In this document: piece after piece, positions 16,787 to 25,592 of the stretch | Numbering within the stretch: position 1 is the first letter of the stretch | How the letters are laid out: each line of letters starts with the position of its first letter | Notes under the pieces: model-generated | Seen by the model: only the letters and a program-made list of their open reading frames with translations | Database searches by the model: none | What the model was told of the DNA's origin: nothing | From: JL08 sp039969355 | GTDB taxonomy: Bacteria; Pseudomonadota; Alphaproteobacteria; Rhodobacterales; Rhodobacteraceae | Direction of reading: 5' to 3' | Length of the DNA: 64,000 nt | Assembly (NCBI GenBank): GCA_039969355.1 | Contig: JBDVOA010000008.1 | Span: forward strand, 62,001 to 126,000 | Translations under genes and position numbers: made by a program

Positions 16787-19225
16787 TCAACTGCGAACAC
16801 GCAGACCTTCTGGATCGTAGAAGGGTTTCATTTCCAGCGTTGCGGGAATGGTTACTCCTGCCACGACAAGTTCATACTCGCCGGCTTGTAACCAAGCATC
16901 AGAAACACCGCCGGGATTTCTTACGTAGCCATAGCCCAATCCCATGCCCAGCGTATGGCCAAATCCCCCCGACGAAAGATAGCCGACGGCCTTGCCATTG
17001 CGCAAAACCGTCTCGCGTCCCAAAAGCACAGCTCCAGTATCCGAAACAGCGAAACCTGCAAGTCGCTTGGTGAGGGGCGCAGTGCGCTTTTCTTCGAGAG
17101 CATCGCGACCAAGAAAGGGGCGATTAGTGTGCAGTTTTACTGCCCAGCCCAGTCCGGCCTCGAACGGAGTGTCGTTTGGTGTGATGTCAGAGGACCATGC
17201 GCGATAGCCTTTTTCCAAACGCAAGGAGTCGATTGCCCGGTAACCGATGGGGCGCAAACCGTCTCCCGCCCCTGCAGTCATCAAAGCGTCAAATACCGCG
17301 CCGGTTGCCGCTAGCGGCACATGAAGCTCCCACCCTAATTCTCCGACATATGTAATACGCAGCGCGCGCGTTCTGGCACCAGCAATGTCAAACTCCCGGA
17401 TTTGGGCAAACGGAAAAGAGTCGGCACTTATATCAGCCTGTGTGACACGAGCGAGCACGTCACGGGCCCTTGGCCCCATCAGAGACAAAGTTCCCCATTG
17501 TTCTGTTACGTCACGAATGGTCACGTCACCAGATGGAAGGTGATCCCTGATCCAGTTCAAATCATGGGTGCGGAATCCTGTGCCGGTGACGATGTAAAAA
17601 TGATCTTTGGCTAGGCGCGCGACGGTCAGGTCTGCCTCAATTCCACCTCGCGTATTTAGCAATTGGGTATATGTAAGACAGCCGGGCTTTTTTGTCAGGT
17701 CGTTCGCACAGATCCAGTCCAGCGCCGTAGCGGCATCAGAGCCGGTCACCTCATATTTCGCAAACGACGACTGATCAAAAATACCGACGGCGTTGCGCAC
17801 GTGTTTGTGTTCGGCAGCCACCGCGCCAAACCAGTTCTGCCGACCCATTGATAGTATGTCGCGCCTTTCGACGCTTTCGGATGCGAACCAGTTGGGACGT
17901 TCCCAGCCCAGCTTAGACCCAAAAACGGCACCATATTTTTTTAATCGCTCGTACAAGGGCGATGTTATCCTAGGCCGACCTGTTTCCATCTCTGCATGAG
18001 GGAAAGCAACTGTGTAGTGATGGCCATATGCCTCGCACGTTCGATCACAGACCCATTGGCGATCCCGGTGTAGGTCTGAGAACCGGTTAATATCCACCAC
18101 CCAAAGATCAAGCGGTGCTTCGCCTGACACAACCCATTCGGCAAGCACCCAACCAGCACCGCCGCCGGACGCAATGCCAAAGGCATTGAATCCCGCGCCG
18201 ACGTACATATTCGTGCATTCCGGCGCACGCCCCAAAATGAAATTGCCGTCCGGGGTAAAGCTTTCCGGTCCGTTTATCATCTGCTTGACACCAGCAGATT
18301 CGAGCGCAGGTACCCTAGCGATGGCGGCGGACATGTGTTGCTCAAAATGATCGAAATCATCGTCAAATAGCCTGAACTCCCAATCATCTGGCACATCGCC
18401 CGTTGTCCACGGTTGCGGATTCGGTTCGTAACCTCCCATCACAAGCCCACCAACTTCTTCCTTGAAGTACGTAAGCTTATCAGGATCGCGGATTGTTGCC
18501 GCGTCCGATAGCAGCCCATCAATCTTATCTGTTACAATATATTGATGTTTGATCGGTTGCAGAGGTACAGAAATGCCAACCTTTTCACCGAGTTGACGTG
18601 CCCATTGTCCCCCGCAGTTCACGACCTTTTCGCAGGCAATCGGACCATGGTCGGTCTCGACATGAGTAACCCGCTTGCCGTTCATCAGAAAACCCGTGAC
18701 GCGGACGCCTTCGAAAAGTCGCGCGCCATGCATCCGTGCCCCTTTTGCAAGCGACTGAGTGATATCATAGGGGTTGGCCTGTCCGTCCGTGGGCAGCCAA
18801 GATGCGCCGACCAGATCGGAAGTATCCATCAACGGCCACATGGATTTGACCGCGTCGGGCGAGACCAGATCCATATCCATCCCAAAACTACGGGCCGTGG
18901 TTGCCAATCGTCGATATTCGGTCCAGCGGTCTTCGGTTGTGGCAAGACGCAGACATCCGGTCATTTTCCAACCAGTCGACAGCCCGGTTTCATCGCTCAA
19001 TCGTTTGTAGAGCTCTACAGAATACTTAAGAACTTGCGTGATAGAAGCTGATGATCGAAGCTGACCAACCAACCCCGCCGCGTGCCAGGTGGACCCAGAA
19101 GTCAGCTTTCCCTGCTCAAGAAGAATTACATCCGCCTTGTGATCGCGAGCAAGATGGTAGGCGGTCGAGCAACCGACAATACCGCCACCGATCACAACTA
19201 TCTGAGCCTGATCGGGGACAGTCAC
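16787..19225 (-). CDS. Dimethylglycine/sarcosine dehydrogenase-type FAD oxidoreductase fused to GcvT
   Basis: An 812-residue two-part enzyme. Residues 1-400 are an FAD-dependent DAO fold with IVVIGGGIVGCSTAYHL at the N-terminus and the segment GSTWHAAGL, where His48 corresponds to the histidine that carries covalent FAD in the dimethylglycine and sarcosine dehydrogenases. Residues about 430-800 are a GcvT-like folate domain that captures the released one-carbon unit as methylene-tetrahydrofolate. The GTG at 19225 is chosen: GGGAG lies ahead and it overlaps the kinase stop as GTGA. An in-frame TTG at 19240 is less likely. It is the last gene of the amine uptake operon, so it probably demethylates the imported compound or its product. 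Confidence 0.87.
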   Translation of the reverse strand: MTVPDQAQIVVIGGGIVGCSTAYHLARDHKADVILLEQGKLTSGSTWHAAGLVGQLRSSASITQVLKYSVELYKRLSDETGLSTGWKMTGCLRLATTEDRWTEYRRLATTARSFGMDMDLVSPDAVKSMWPLMDTSDLVGASWLPTDGQANPYDITQSLAKGARMHGARLFEGVRVTGFLMNGKRVTHVETDHGPIACEKVVNCGGQWARQLGEKVGISVPLQPIKHQYIVTDKIDGLLSDAATIRDPDKLTYFKEEVGGLVMGGYEPNPQPWTTGDVPDDWEFRLFDDDFDHFEQHMSAAIARVPALESAGVKQMINGPESFTPDGNFILGRAPECTNMYVGAGFNAFGIASGGGAGWVLAEWVVSGEAPLDLWVVDINRFSDLHRDRQWVCDRTCEAYGHHYTVAFPHAEMETGRPRITSPLYERLKKYGAVFGSKLGWERPNWFASESVERRDILSMGRQNWFGAVAAEHKHVRNAVGIFDQSSFAKYEVTGSDAATALDWICANDLTKKPGCLTYTQLLNTRGGIEADLTVARLAKDHFYIVTGTGFRTHDLNWIRDHLPSGDVTIRDVTEQWGTLSLMGPRARDVLARVTQADISADSFPFAQIREFDIAGARTRALRITYVGELGWELHVPLAATGAVFDALMTAGAGDGLRPIGYRAIDSLRLEKGYRAWSSDITPNDTPFEAGLGWAVKLHTNRPFLGRDALEEKRTAPLTKRLAGFAVSDTGAVLLGRETVLRNGKAVGYLSSGGFGHTLGMGLGYGYVRNPGGVSDAWLQAGEYELVVAGVTIPATLEMKPFYDPEGLRVRS

Positions 19226-20100
19226 AATGCGGTCTCCCAACGACTTCTGTATGCATCGACTGCGACGTTCAGGCGCTCACGGTTTTCAACCGCGTATGCC
19301 TCATAGTCAGCACCAGGCGCGGCCAGATGAATGCTTGACACCATAGCCCACAAAGTTTCTCGCAGCAGCGAGGCAACTTGCATGGCATCAAAGGCTCGCA
19401 TCAACGGTGTGTCCGGCATTGATCCAAAGTACGCGGCCATGAGCGCCTCGGCCTCGTCAGGGGACATCCCGGCATTGGAGGCCGCCCCAGCAAGATCAAA
19501 AAGAGCTGTACCAAAACCTGCATATTCGTAGTCGATCAGCCATAGCCGATCTCCGTCATCCAGAAAGTTTGCAGGCAAAAGATCGTGGTGCCCAAAGATG
19601 ATCGGCAGCGGTATCTGCACAGCCTCCATTTCCGCAGACAGGATCAGAAGGCTTGAAAGACCAGTAGCATAGCTGGTGCCTTTCAAAGTGTGAGCGTAGT
19701 CGCGGATCACGTGGAATGGCCAAAACAGAAAAGCTTCGCCAGTGATTTGAGCAGGCATTGTCTGGTGGAAGCGTGCCAAAAGGCGCCCCACCCGTTCAGG
19801 ATTGTCGAGCAGGTCCTGCTCTGCCCAAGTTCGAGCATCCACGAAATCAGTGACCATAATACCGGGTTCGGTGTGTTGAACGGCAGGGCCAAATCCAGCC
19901 GCATAGGCTGCTCGGGCTGTCATCGCCTCGCGTGTTCTATCAACATGATGAAACGGATAGTTGTCTCCGAGCCGGACGACATATTCACCAATGGCATCAG
20001 TGACTTTCCAGATTTCATTGGACAGGCCGCCTGACAGTGGCTGTGCTTTCAGTGCGCCCTGCCAGCATGGCAAGTTGCTAACCTTTTTAGGAAGTCTCAT
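19222..20100 (-). CDS. Choline-kinase/APH-like phosphotransferase (second copy)
   Basis: A 292-residue kinase-fold protein related to the copy at 15140-16045. It has the nucleotide loop GGLSNEIWKV, YVVRLGD, the catalytic loop HHDLLPANFL and the metal Asp in WLIDYEYAG. The ATG at 20100 has GGAGAGG ahead and lies inside the end of the permease gene (14-base overlap). Its stop overlaps the dehydrogenase GTG. It is thus locked by translation between an amine transporter and an amine demethylase, a strong sign that it acts on the same pathway. By family it should phosphorylate the hydroxyl of choline or a similar compound; the real substrate is not known. Confidence 0.83.
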   Translation of the reverse strand: MRLPKKVSNLPCWQGALKAQPLSGGLSNEIWKVTDAIGEYVVRLGDNYPFHHVDRTREAMTARAAYAAGFGPAVQHTEPGIMVTDFVDARTWAEQDLLDNPERVGRLLARFHQTMPAQITGEAFLFWPFHVIRDYAHTLKGTSYATGLSSLLILSAEMEAVQIPLPIIFGHHDLLPANFLDDGDRLWLIDYEYAGFGTALFDLAGAASNAGMSPDEAEALMAAYFGSMPDTPLMRAFDAMQVASLLRETLWAMVSSIHLAAPGADYEAYAVENRERLNVAVDAYRSRWETAL

Positions 20101-22102
20101 GCGCGCCCTCTCCGGCCAGACCCAATCGCACCCGTGTTCTATGCGCCGCGGCATGAATCAAACGATCCGCGATAATAGCGATGAATGCCACTGAAAGCCC
20201 TGCAACCAGACCTCGGCCCGGATCAGCTTTCGTCAGTGCGATATAAACCTCTTGCCCAAGATCGCGGGTCCCGACGAGAGCAGTAATAACCAGCATCGAC
20301 AGTGCGAACATAATTGTTTGATTGAGACCCAGCATGATTTCGGGCAGCGCCAGCTTCAATCGAATGCGCCTGAGTATCTGAAAAGGAGTACAACCCATGG
20401 CCTGCCCTGCTTCGATTAGCTGAGAATCCACCCCCCGCAGACCCAGTACTGTGTATCGGATCGCAGGTGCGAGTGCGTAGGCCACCACTGCTAACATGGC
20501 CGTAAAATCACCAACGCGGAATAGCATAACAGCGGGCATTAAGTACACAAAAGACGGCAGAGTTTGAAGTGTATCAATTACAAGTCTGGCACCCCGCCAC
20601 AGGCTATCACGCGATGCCACCGCAACGCCAATGGGGAGGCCAATCAACATTGCAATGGCCACCGAGATCCCACAAAGATAGACGGTGATCATCGCTTCTT
20701 CCCAAAGGCCAGTACTTGCAATCAGAATTGTGAGGCCACTCGCGAGCACCGCCAATCGCAACCCGCCGAGGCGCCACCCCAGCAATCCGAGCAACACTGA
20801 AACGCCCACCCAAGGCAAGCTGATCAGGAACCGTTTCACGGGAATCAAAAGATTCAACAGAAGCGTATTCTTGATACCTTCGAGCAGATCGAAATAACTG
20901 ACATTGATATGGCGAACGAGATCGGACCAATAGGTGCCAGTCGAAAGGCCCCAAGCCTCAGGATAGACTTGCATGGCGGGAACCACTAGGCCGATCATGG
21001 ACGAAATTACGATCGTCGCTAAACCACCTAACAAATAGGGATGGCGCGCGACAAAACCACTTGAAACTGGCGCGGATGCAGCGGTTCGGTCTGCAAATGC
21101 TTGCGAGAGTCTGTCAAGCACGATGGCCAGGGCGACGATCGCGAAACCAGCCTCAATTCCAGCACCGAAATCAAGACGGCGCAGAGCCGAGAGCACGTCA
21201 AAACCAAGCCCACCTGCGCCAATCATAGACGCGATGATCACCATATTGAGCGACAGCATTATGACCTGGTTAACCCCTACCATAAGCGGTTCCTTGGCCG
21301 AAGGAATTAAAACTCTCCACGTCATCTGGCGCGGGGTGCAGCCAATCATGTGGCCAAGATCCGTGAATTCTCCGGGCACGCGTTTCATCGCAAGCATTGT
21401 GATGCGGGTCATTGGCGGAGTTGCATAAATCAATGTTGCAATTACCGCCGAGGTCGGTCCAAAGCCAAACAAAATCAGGATTGGCACTAGATAAGCAAAG
21501 ACCGGAATAGTTTGCATAAGATCTAGCAGCGGAATTAACGCTCGACCTACTGCAGGCCAACGATGACCTGCAAGTCCCATTAACAAACCTCCGACAATAC
21601 CCAATGGTACCGCGATCAGGATCGATGCCAAGGTAACCATAGCGGACGTCCACTGTCCAAACGCAGCAATGAAACAAAAGCAAATCATGACAAGCGTAGT
21701 CAGCCGCCATCCTCCGGCAACATAGCCAAGAAGTCCCATCACCAGAGTAACTCCAACCCAACCGATCGGCGCGATCGAAATACCCGCAACACTGGCGCCG
21801 CCCGACAACAGATTAAGGACGAGCGAGTAGGGAATGTTGATTGCTGCGGCGATAGCCCGGGTCAATTCGCGGAATGAAAACAAGCCAAAGCTTGCGTCAT
21901 TCATCAACCATTTCATCCCGTCCGAAATCCAGACGCGGACTGGCGGAGTCCATTCTCGTGGAAAGTCAAACGCCCAGGGGGCGATGTCGCGCCCCCAAAG
22001 CCAAAGCACAACAAACCCAGCAAATGCAGCAAACCAAAGCAATTTACCCCCGCTGGGGAACATGCGGAAAGCGGAAGTTGCGGGTGTCTGTGCGATTGAC
22101 AT
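20087..22102 (-). CDS. Double-domain permease of a quaternary-amine ABC transporter
   Basis: A 671-residue inner-membrane protein made of two ProW-type permease domains in tandem. Each has a membrane region and an EAA-like loop: LGHMIGCTPRQMTWRVLIPS in the first half and AGQAMGCTPFQILRRIRLKL in the second. The usual OpuAB/ProW protein has one such domain, so this is an internal duplication giving both halves of the channel in one chain. Fused permeases like this occur in marine alphaproteobacterial betaine and TMAO importers. The start is preceded by AGGG at the end of the ATPase gene, three bases after its stop. It sits between its ATPase and the kinase gene. Confidence 0.88.
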   Translation of the reverse strand: MSIAQTPATSAFRMFPSGGKLLWFAAFAGFVVLWLWGRDIAPWAFDFPREWTPPVRVWISDGMKWLMNDASFGLFSFRELTRAIAAAINIPYSLVLNLLSGGASVAGISIAPIGWVGVTLVMGLLGYVAGGWRLTTLVMICFCFIAAFGQWTSAMVTLASILIAVPLGIVGGLLMGLAGHRWPAVGRALIPLLDLMQTIPVFAYLVPILILFGFGPTSAVIATLIYATPPMTRITMLAMKRVPGEFTDLGHMIGCTPRQMTWRVLIPSAKEPLMVGVNQVIMLSLNMVIIASMIGAGGLGFDVLSALRRLDFGAGIEAGFAIVALAIVLDRLSQAFADRTAASAPVSSGFVARHPYLLGGLATIVISSMIGLVVPAMQVYPEAWGLSTGTYWSDLVRHINVSYFDLLEGIKNTLLLNLLIPVKRFLISLPWVGVSVLLGLLGWRLGGLRLAVLASGLTILIASTGLWEEAMITVYLCGISVAIAMLIGLPIGVAVASRDSLWRGARLVIDTLQTLPSFVYLMPAVMLFRVGDFTAMLAVVAYALAPAIRYTVLGLRGVDSQLIEAGQAMGCTPFQILRRIRLKLALPEIMLGLNQTIMFALSMLVITALVGTRDLGQEVYIALTKADPGRGLVAGLSVAFIAIIADRLIHAAAHRTRVRLGLAGEGAHETS

Positions 22103-22105
22103 GAG

Positions 22106-23140
22106 CTAACCCTGCAACATCATGTCGACGACCGGTGCGCGCGACAAGTGACCAACTACTTGGCCACTAGCATCAGTGACCGCAACACACTGAGTACCGT
22201 CGCTAAACTCATGAGCAGCGCCTGCAACAGACAAATTTTGCATAACTGATTTTGTTGGCTCTGCTCCAGCTACTGGTCCCATCAAACTGCTAACCTTTAC
22301 CACCTTTGCACGGGTGACGGCGCCCGTGAATTCGCGGACATAATCTGTCGCAGGATTCAGGACGATATCTTCAGGTGTGCCAACCTGCACGACGGAACCG
22401 GATTTCATGATAGCAATGCGATCAGCGAGGCGGATTGCCTCATCAAAATCGTGGGTAATAAAAACAATGGTCTTTTTCAGGACCGATTGCAGCCGAATAA
22501 ATTCGTCCTGCATTTCCCGGCGGATCAACGGGTCAAGAGCGGAAAACGGCTCGTCCAGAAACCATAGCTCGGGATTGGTTGCAAGCGATCGGGCGATACC
22601 TACGCGCTGCTGTTGGCCACCTGAAAGCTCGCGGGGGTAAGCGAGTTCACGACCAGCTAGCCCTACCAGTTCGATCATCCGGGCCGCACGTTCGCCACGT
22701 TCTGACGCTTCAACACCCTGAACTTCCAACGGAAACGCCACGTTGTCGATCACCGTCATATGGGGCAAAAGCGCAAAGTGCTGAAAAACCATGCCCATCT
22801 TGTGCCGTCTCAACTCGATCATTTCAGCGGTGGACGCAGCCAGCAAGTTTTGCCCGTTGAACAAGATCTCGCCGGCGGTTGGCTCAACAAGTCGAGAAAG
22901 GCACCGAACCAAGGTGGATTTGCCGGACCCGGACAAACCCATGATCACAAAAATCTCCCCCTCGCCTACCTCTATGTCAACCTTGCGGACCGCAGGGACC
23001 AACCCCGCTTCGATCAATGCGTCGTGTGACGGGTTCGAACCCAGTTCACGAAGGGTCTCGGCCGCACGCTTGCCAAAGATTTTCCAGACACCACGGCAGA
23101 CCAGTTTGGGCTCTGTCATAGACATGAAATTAATGGCCAC
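22106..23140 (-). CDS. ATPase of a glycine betaine/quaternary-amine ABC transporter
   Basis: A 344-residue ProV/OpuAA-type ATPase. It has Walker A MGLSGSGKST, signature LSGGQQQR, Walker B ELWFLDEP and the switch His in FITHDFDE. The N-terminal extension (VWKIFGKRAAETLRELG) is typical of the glycine betaine group. The C-terminal 70 residues form a single, shortened regulatory region where ProV has two CBS domains. Start is uncertain: GTG at 23140 gives the longest form but lies inside a hairpin stem, and ATG at 23125 or 23119 are alternatives. None has a clear ribosome site. It pairs with the fused permease downstream. Confidence 0.87.
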   Translation of the reverse strand: MAINFMSMTEPKLVCRGVWKIFGKRAAETLRELGSNPSHDALIEAGLVPAVRKVDIEVGEGEIFVIMGLSGSGKSTLVRCLSRLVEPTAGEILFNGQNLLAASTAEMIELRRHKMGMVFQHFALLPHMTVIDNVAFPLEVQGVEASERGERAARMIELVGLAGRELAYPRELSGGQQQRVGIARSLATNPELWFLDEPFSALDPLIRREMQDEFIRLQSVLKKTIVFITHDFDEAIRLADRIAIMKSGSVVQVGTPEDIVLNPATDYVREFTGAVTRAKVVKVSSLMGPVAGAEPTKSVMQNLSVAGAAHEFSDGTQCVAVTDASGQVVGHLSRAPVVDMMLQG

Positions 23141-23175
23141 GGCAGGCGCAAATTAATCTACCTGTTGTGGCCATT
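23132..23175 (-). promoter_or_regulatory. Intercistronic hairpin covering a possible start codon
   Basis: AATGGCCAC (23132-23140) and GTGGCCATT (23167-23175) are perfect nine-base inverted repeats. An inner CAGG/CCTG pair at 23043+100 and 23061+100 (23143-23146 and 23161-23164) extends the stem after a two-base internal loop. The structure fills the gap between the binding-protein stop and the ATPase gene. Its 3' arm holds the GTG at 23140. No U tract follows, so it is more likely an RNA stabiliser or translation brake than a terminator. Confidence 0.6.
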
Positions 23176-23179
23176 TGCC

Positions 23180-24121
23180 TTAGTTAATCCAAGTCTTCCA
23201 TGTTTCTTCATTGGTGGCCATCCAATCCGCGACAACTTGTTCGACGGTGTTGCCGTTCAAATCGACTTCGGTGATCATCGCACCCATATCGTCGTTCGAA
23301 ATCGTGAATGCCTCAATAGCGGAATATGCCGTCGGCCATTTCTCCTCTACTCCGGCCCAGGCAACCTTCCAGATTTCGCCGAACGGTTTCCCGCAATCAT
23401 ATGCCATATCAGGGTTTAATCCCGTAGACGGGTCACTATAGCATTCTGCTGTGTATTCCGGGAACTCGACCCATTCCCCTTCATATTTCGCCGGGGCCCA
23501 GTGTGGAGCATAGACCCAAAGCAATACCGGAGCTTTGCGTTGGACGGCGCTTTCGAGTTCTGCAAACAGGGCTGCGTCAGTGCCCGCATGAATGACCTCA
23601 AATGGCAAATCGAGCGCTTCTACACGCTCATCGTCAAACCCGCCCCATGTGACAGGCCCCCCGAGATACCGGCCTTTAGGCGCAGTCTCGGCAGTCGAAA
23701 ACGCTTCGGCACAGGCGGGTTCTTTCAAAGCTTCCCAATTGGGCAAGCCAGGGCAAAGTTCTTTCATATATATGGGATACCACCACTCTTCCTTGGCTTT
23801 CATCCCCGTCGGTCCCACATTGACGACCTTGCCAGTGGCAGTGGCTGCGTCCATGGCTTCGCGACCGGTCGTTTCCCACATCTCCATCGCTACATCAAGA
23901 TCTCCGGTCTCTAATCCGGCAAACTGTGCCAGATAGTCGGCCTGAACATAGTCGACGTTCAATCCCGCCTGTTCCAGAACCTCACCCATCAGCTGCGTTG
24001 TGATAAGCTGACCGGTCCAGTCATGCAGCGTCAATTTGATCGGATCAGTGGAATCCTGTGCGAATACAGCGCTGCAGGTGGAAAGCGCAAGAATAGATGC
24101 TGTTATTCTAATTGCAGACAT
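23180..24121 (-). CDS. Periplasmic quaternary-amine (betaine/TMAO-like) binding protein
   Basis: A 313-residue exported binding protein of the OpuAC/TmoX-like group. The ATG at 24121 follows AAGGGGGG and opens a signal peptide ending AVFAQ; the longer open frame upstream lacks homology. The mature start LTLHDWTGQL and the segments DVAMEMWETTGREAMD, KEEWWYPIYMKELCPGLPNW and GGPVTWGGFDDER hold many Trp and Tyr residues. Such residues form aromatic boxes around quaternary ammonium groups in this family. Ligands such as glycine betaine, choline or TMAO are all possible. It is the first gene of the operon, followed by a hairpin and then the ATPase. Confidence 0.87.
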   Translation of the reverse strand: MSAIRITASILALSTCSAVFAQDSTDPIKLTLHDWTGQLITTQLMGEVLEQAGLNVDYVQADYLAQFAGLETGDLDVAMEMWETTGREAMDAATATGKVVNVGPTGMKAKEEWWYPIYMKELCPGLPNWEALKEPACAEAFSTAETAPKGRYLGGPVTWGGFDDERVEALDLPFEVIHAGTDAALFAELESAVQRKAPVLLWVYAPHWAPAKYEGEWVEFPEYTAECYSDPSTGLNPDMAYDCGKPFGEIWKVAWAGVEEKWPTAYSAIEAFTISNDDMGAMITEVDLNGNTVEQVVADWMATNEETWKTWIN

Positions 24122-24316
24122 GGTGCCCCCCCTTGGGATCATTAATAAGGTGCCGCTTGGCTGAATAATCTTAATCCAAAACCAGCCAACCCAGCTTGGA
24201 TAGTCAAAGCTAACGGTGGCTAAGGGCGGCATGTCAATTGATTTATGTGGTTTTTTGTGCTTTTTCTGACCACATCTGACCGAATTCCGGTTTTTTGATT
24301 GAAACGGGGGCGGGCC
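24122..24316. promoter_or_regulatory. Divergent control region of the amine operon and DeoR gene
   Basis: This gap separates the divergent binding-protein and DeoR-type genes. Near the regulator start there is a repeated TCTGAC (24265-24270 and 24275-24280) directly joined to the imperfect dyad ACCG-AATTC-CGGT (24279-24291). These are candidate binding elements for the regulator. A conspicuous run of T residues flanks them. Assignment to a protein is inference. Confidence 0.4.
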
Positions 24317-25078
24317 GTGGCCGTTAATTCCAAAAGACATGGCGAAATTCTGAGCATTCTGAGCGATGAAGGAACTGTTACCGTTCTGGACTTGGCTGAC
24401 CGCCTGCGCGTGTCCACCGAAACCGTGCGGCGTGACATAAGGCCGTTGGTTGACAGAGGCACTATTGTAAAGATGCACGGCGCCGTGGGGCTTGCTAGAT
24501 GGGTTGGTGAAGCACCTTTTGAGCGCCGTATGCGCGAAAACGCGGAGGCCAAGCAAAAGATTGCGCGAGCGATGGCCGAAACGGTACGCAATGGCGACAC
24601 GCTAATGATAGATACCGGCACCACCACAAGCTTTTTTGCCCGCGCCCTGGCACAGCACGAACGCTTAACTGTGATTACCAACTCAACCGATATTTCACGC
24701 ACTCTTGCAGGACGTGGTGGCAGCAAGGTAATTCTGACTGGGGGAGCCGTTAACGGCGATTCCGGTGCTGTTTTGGGTCACGAGGCGTTGTCATTTGCTC
24801 GGCACTATCGTGTGGATCATGCAGTCATTTCGGCGGGTGCTATCGGCGGCGACGGAGTGATGGATCACGAGCCCGACGAGGCAGCGTTTGCACGCGAGGT
24901 ACTTGGATTGGGACGCCGCTGTGTCGTGATATCTGATTCGACCAAATTCGTGCGAACAGCATTGGTCAAAGTATGTGATCTGAGTGACGTACACGAGCTT
25001 TTTACCGAAGCTGCGCCTGAAGTGGGGTTTGCCAATCTCCTCGCAGATGCGGGTGTTCAAATTCGAGAGTGTGGGTAG
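24317..25078 (+). CDS. DeoR/GlpR-family transcriptional regulator
   Basis: A regulator of about 253 residues. The N-terminal winged helix contains RHGEILSILSDEGTVTVLDL and the DeoR signature STETVRRDIRPLVDRGTIVK. The C-terminal sugar-isomerase-like sensor domain has the phosphate-binding DTGTTTSFFARAL and ITNSTDIS segments. A GTG at 24317 fits the family N-terminus and has a G-rich stretch ahead; a TTG at 24299 would add six residues. The family senses phosphorylated metabolites. It is divergent from the amine uptake operon, which encodes a kinase, so that kinase's product could be the effector. This last point is a hypothesis. Confidence 0.83.
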   Translation: MAVNSKRHGEILSILSDEGTVTVLDLADRLRVSTETVRRDIRPLVDRGTIVKMHGAVGLARWVGEAPFERRMRENAEAKQKIARAMAETVRNGDTLMIDTGTTTSFFARALAQHERLTVITNSTDISRTLAGRGGSKVILTGGAVNGDSGAVLGHEALSFARHYRVDHAVISAGAIGGDGVMDHEPDEAAFAREVLGLGRRCVVISDSTKFVRTALVKVCDLSDVHELFTEAAPEVGFANLLADAGVQIRECG

Positions 25079-25175
25079 GCAACCAGAATACTATCGTCCA
25101 GTTATAGTTATGGAGCGAGACTGCTCCAAGTGCTTTAAATTCGCGGATTCTGTCAACTCTTTCGACCGCCACAAA

Positions 25176-25193
25176 TAATGATTACAATCATTA
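25176..25193. repeat. Perfect AT-rich palindrome, operator-like
   Basis: TAATGATT, a two-base AC spacer and AATCATTA form a perfect dyad with eight-base arms. It lies between the end of the DeoR-type gene and the end of the convergent 121-residue gene. There is no U tract, so termination is not obvious. It could be a protein-binding site or a small convergent hairpin. Confidence 0.5.
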
Positions 25194-25226
25194 GGTGCAT
25201 TTCTGTGATGCCGAGGTACGCTTCGT

Positions 25227-25592
25227 CTACGCTTCTTGCACGCCGCCACCTGCCGCGTTCACGCTTTCAGGCAGGACAAAACCAACTTCGCCCGGCTTAG
25301 CTTTCACGTCATCGTGGATGCCATCTTCATAATGCTGCAAGATGTAACCACTAAGTTCGACGTCAGTGGACCCGACAAACTGAAGCGATTGGATGAACAG
25401 ACCGGTCATGATCTGATGTTCTGAGACTGGCCAGTTCTCTTTTAGATATTCCAGCACCGCAGCTTCATCGGGTAGCTGGATTGGATCGTTTTCCTGTTGG
25501 TTGTTGTCGATCCAAGGTTCAAACAAAAAGAAGATTAAAACCAGCGACACAATCCCAGAAATCAACCAGATCGCACGTTCACTTAGTTTCAT
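25227..25592 (-). CDS. Membrane-anchored protein of unknown function
   Basis: A 121-residue protein with one N-terminal membrane helix (about residues 8-26, IWLISGIVSLVLIFFLFEPW) and a soluble part expected outside the membrane. The soluble part has an acidic helix (EAAVLEYLKENWP) and a conserved-looking segment, FVGSTDVELSGYILQHYEDG, then GEVGFVLPESV. It ends abruptly after VNAAGGGVQEA. The shape resembles the beginning of a larger membrane protein, so it may be truncated, but I see no clear downstream continuation. It stands alone, convergent with the DeoR-type gene. I do not recognise the family. Confidence 0.55.
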   Translation of the reverse strand: MKLSERAIWLISGIVSLVLIFFLFEPWIDNNQQENDPIQLPDEAAVLEYLKENWPVSEHQIMTGLFIQSLQFVGSTDVELSGYILQHYEDGIHDDVKAKPGEVGFVLPESVNAAGGGVQEA

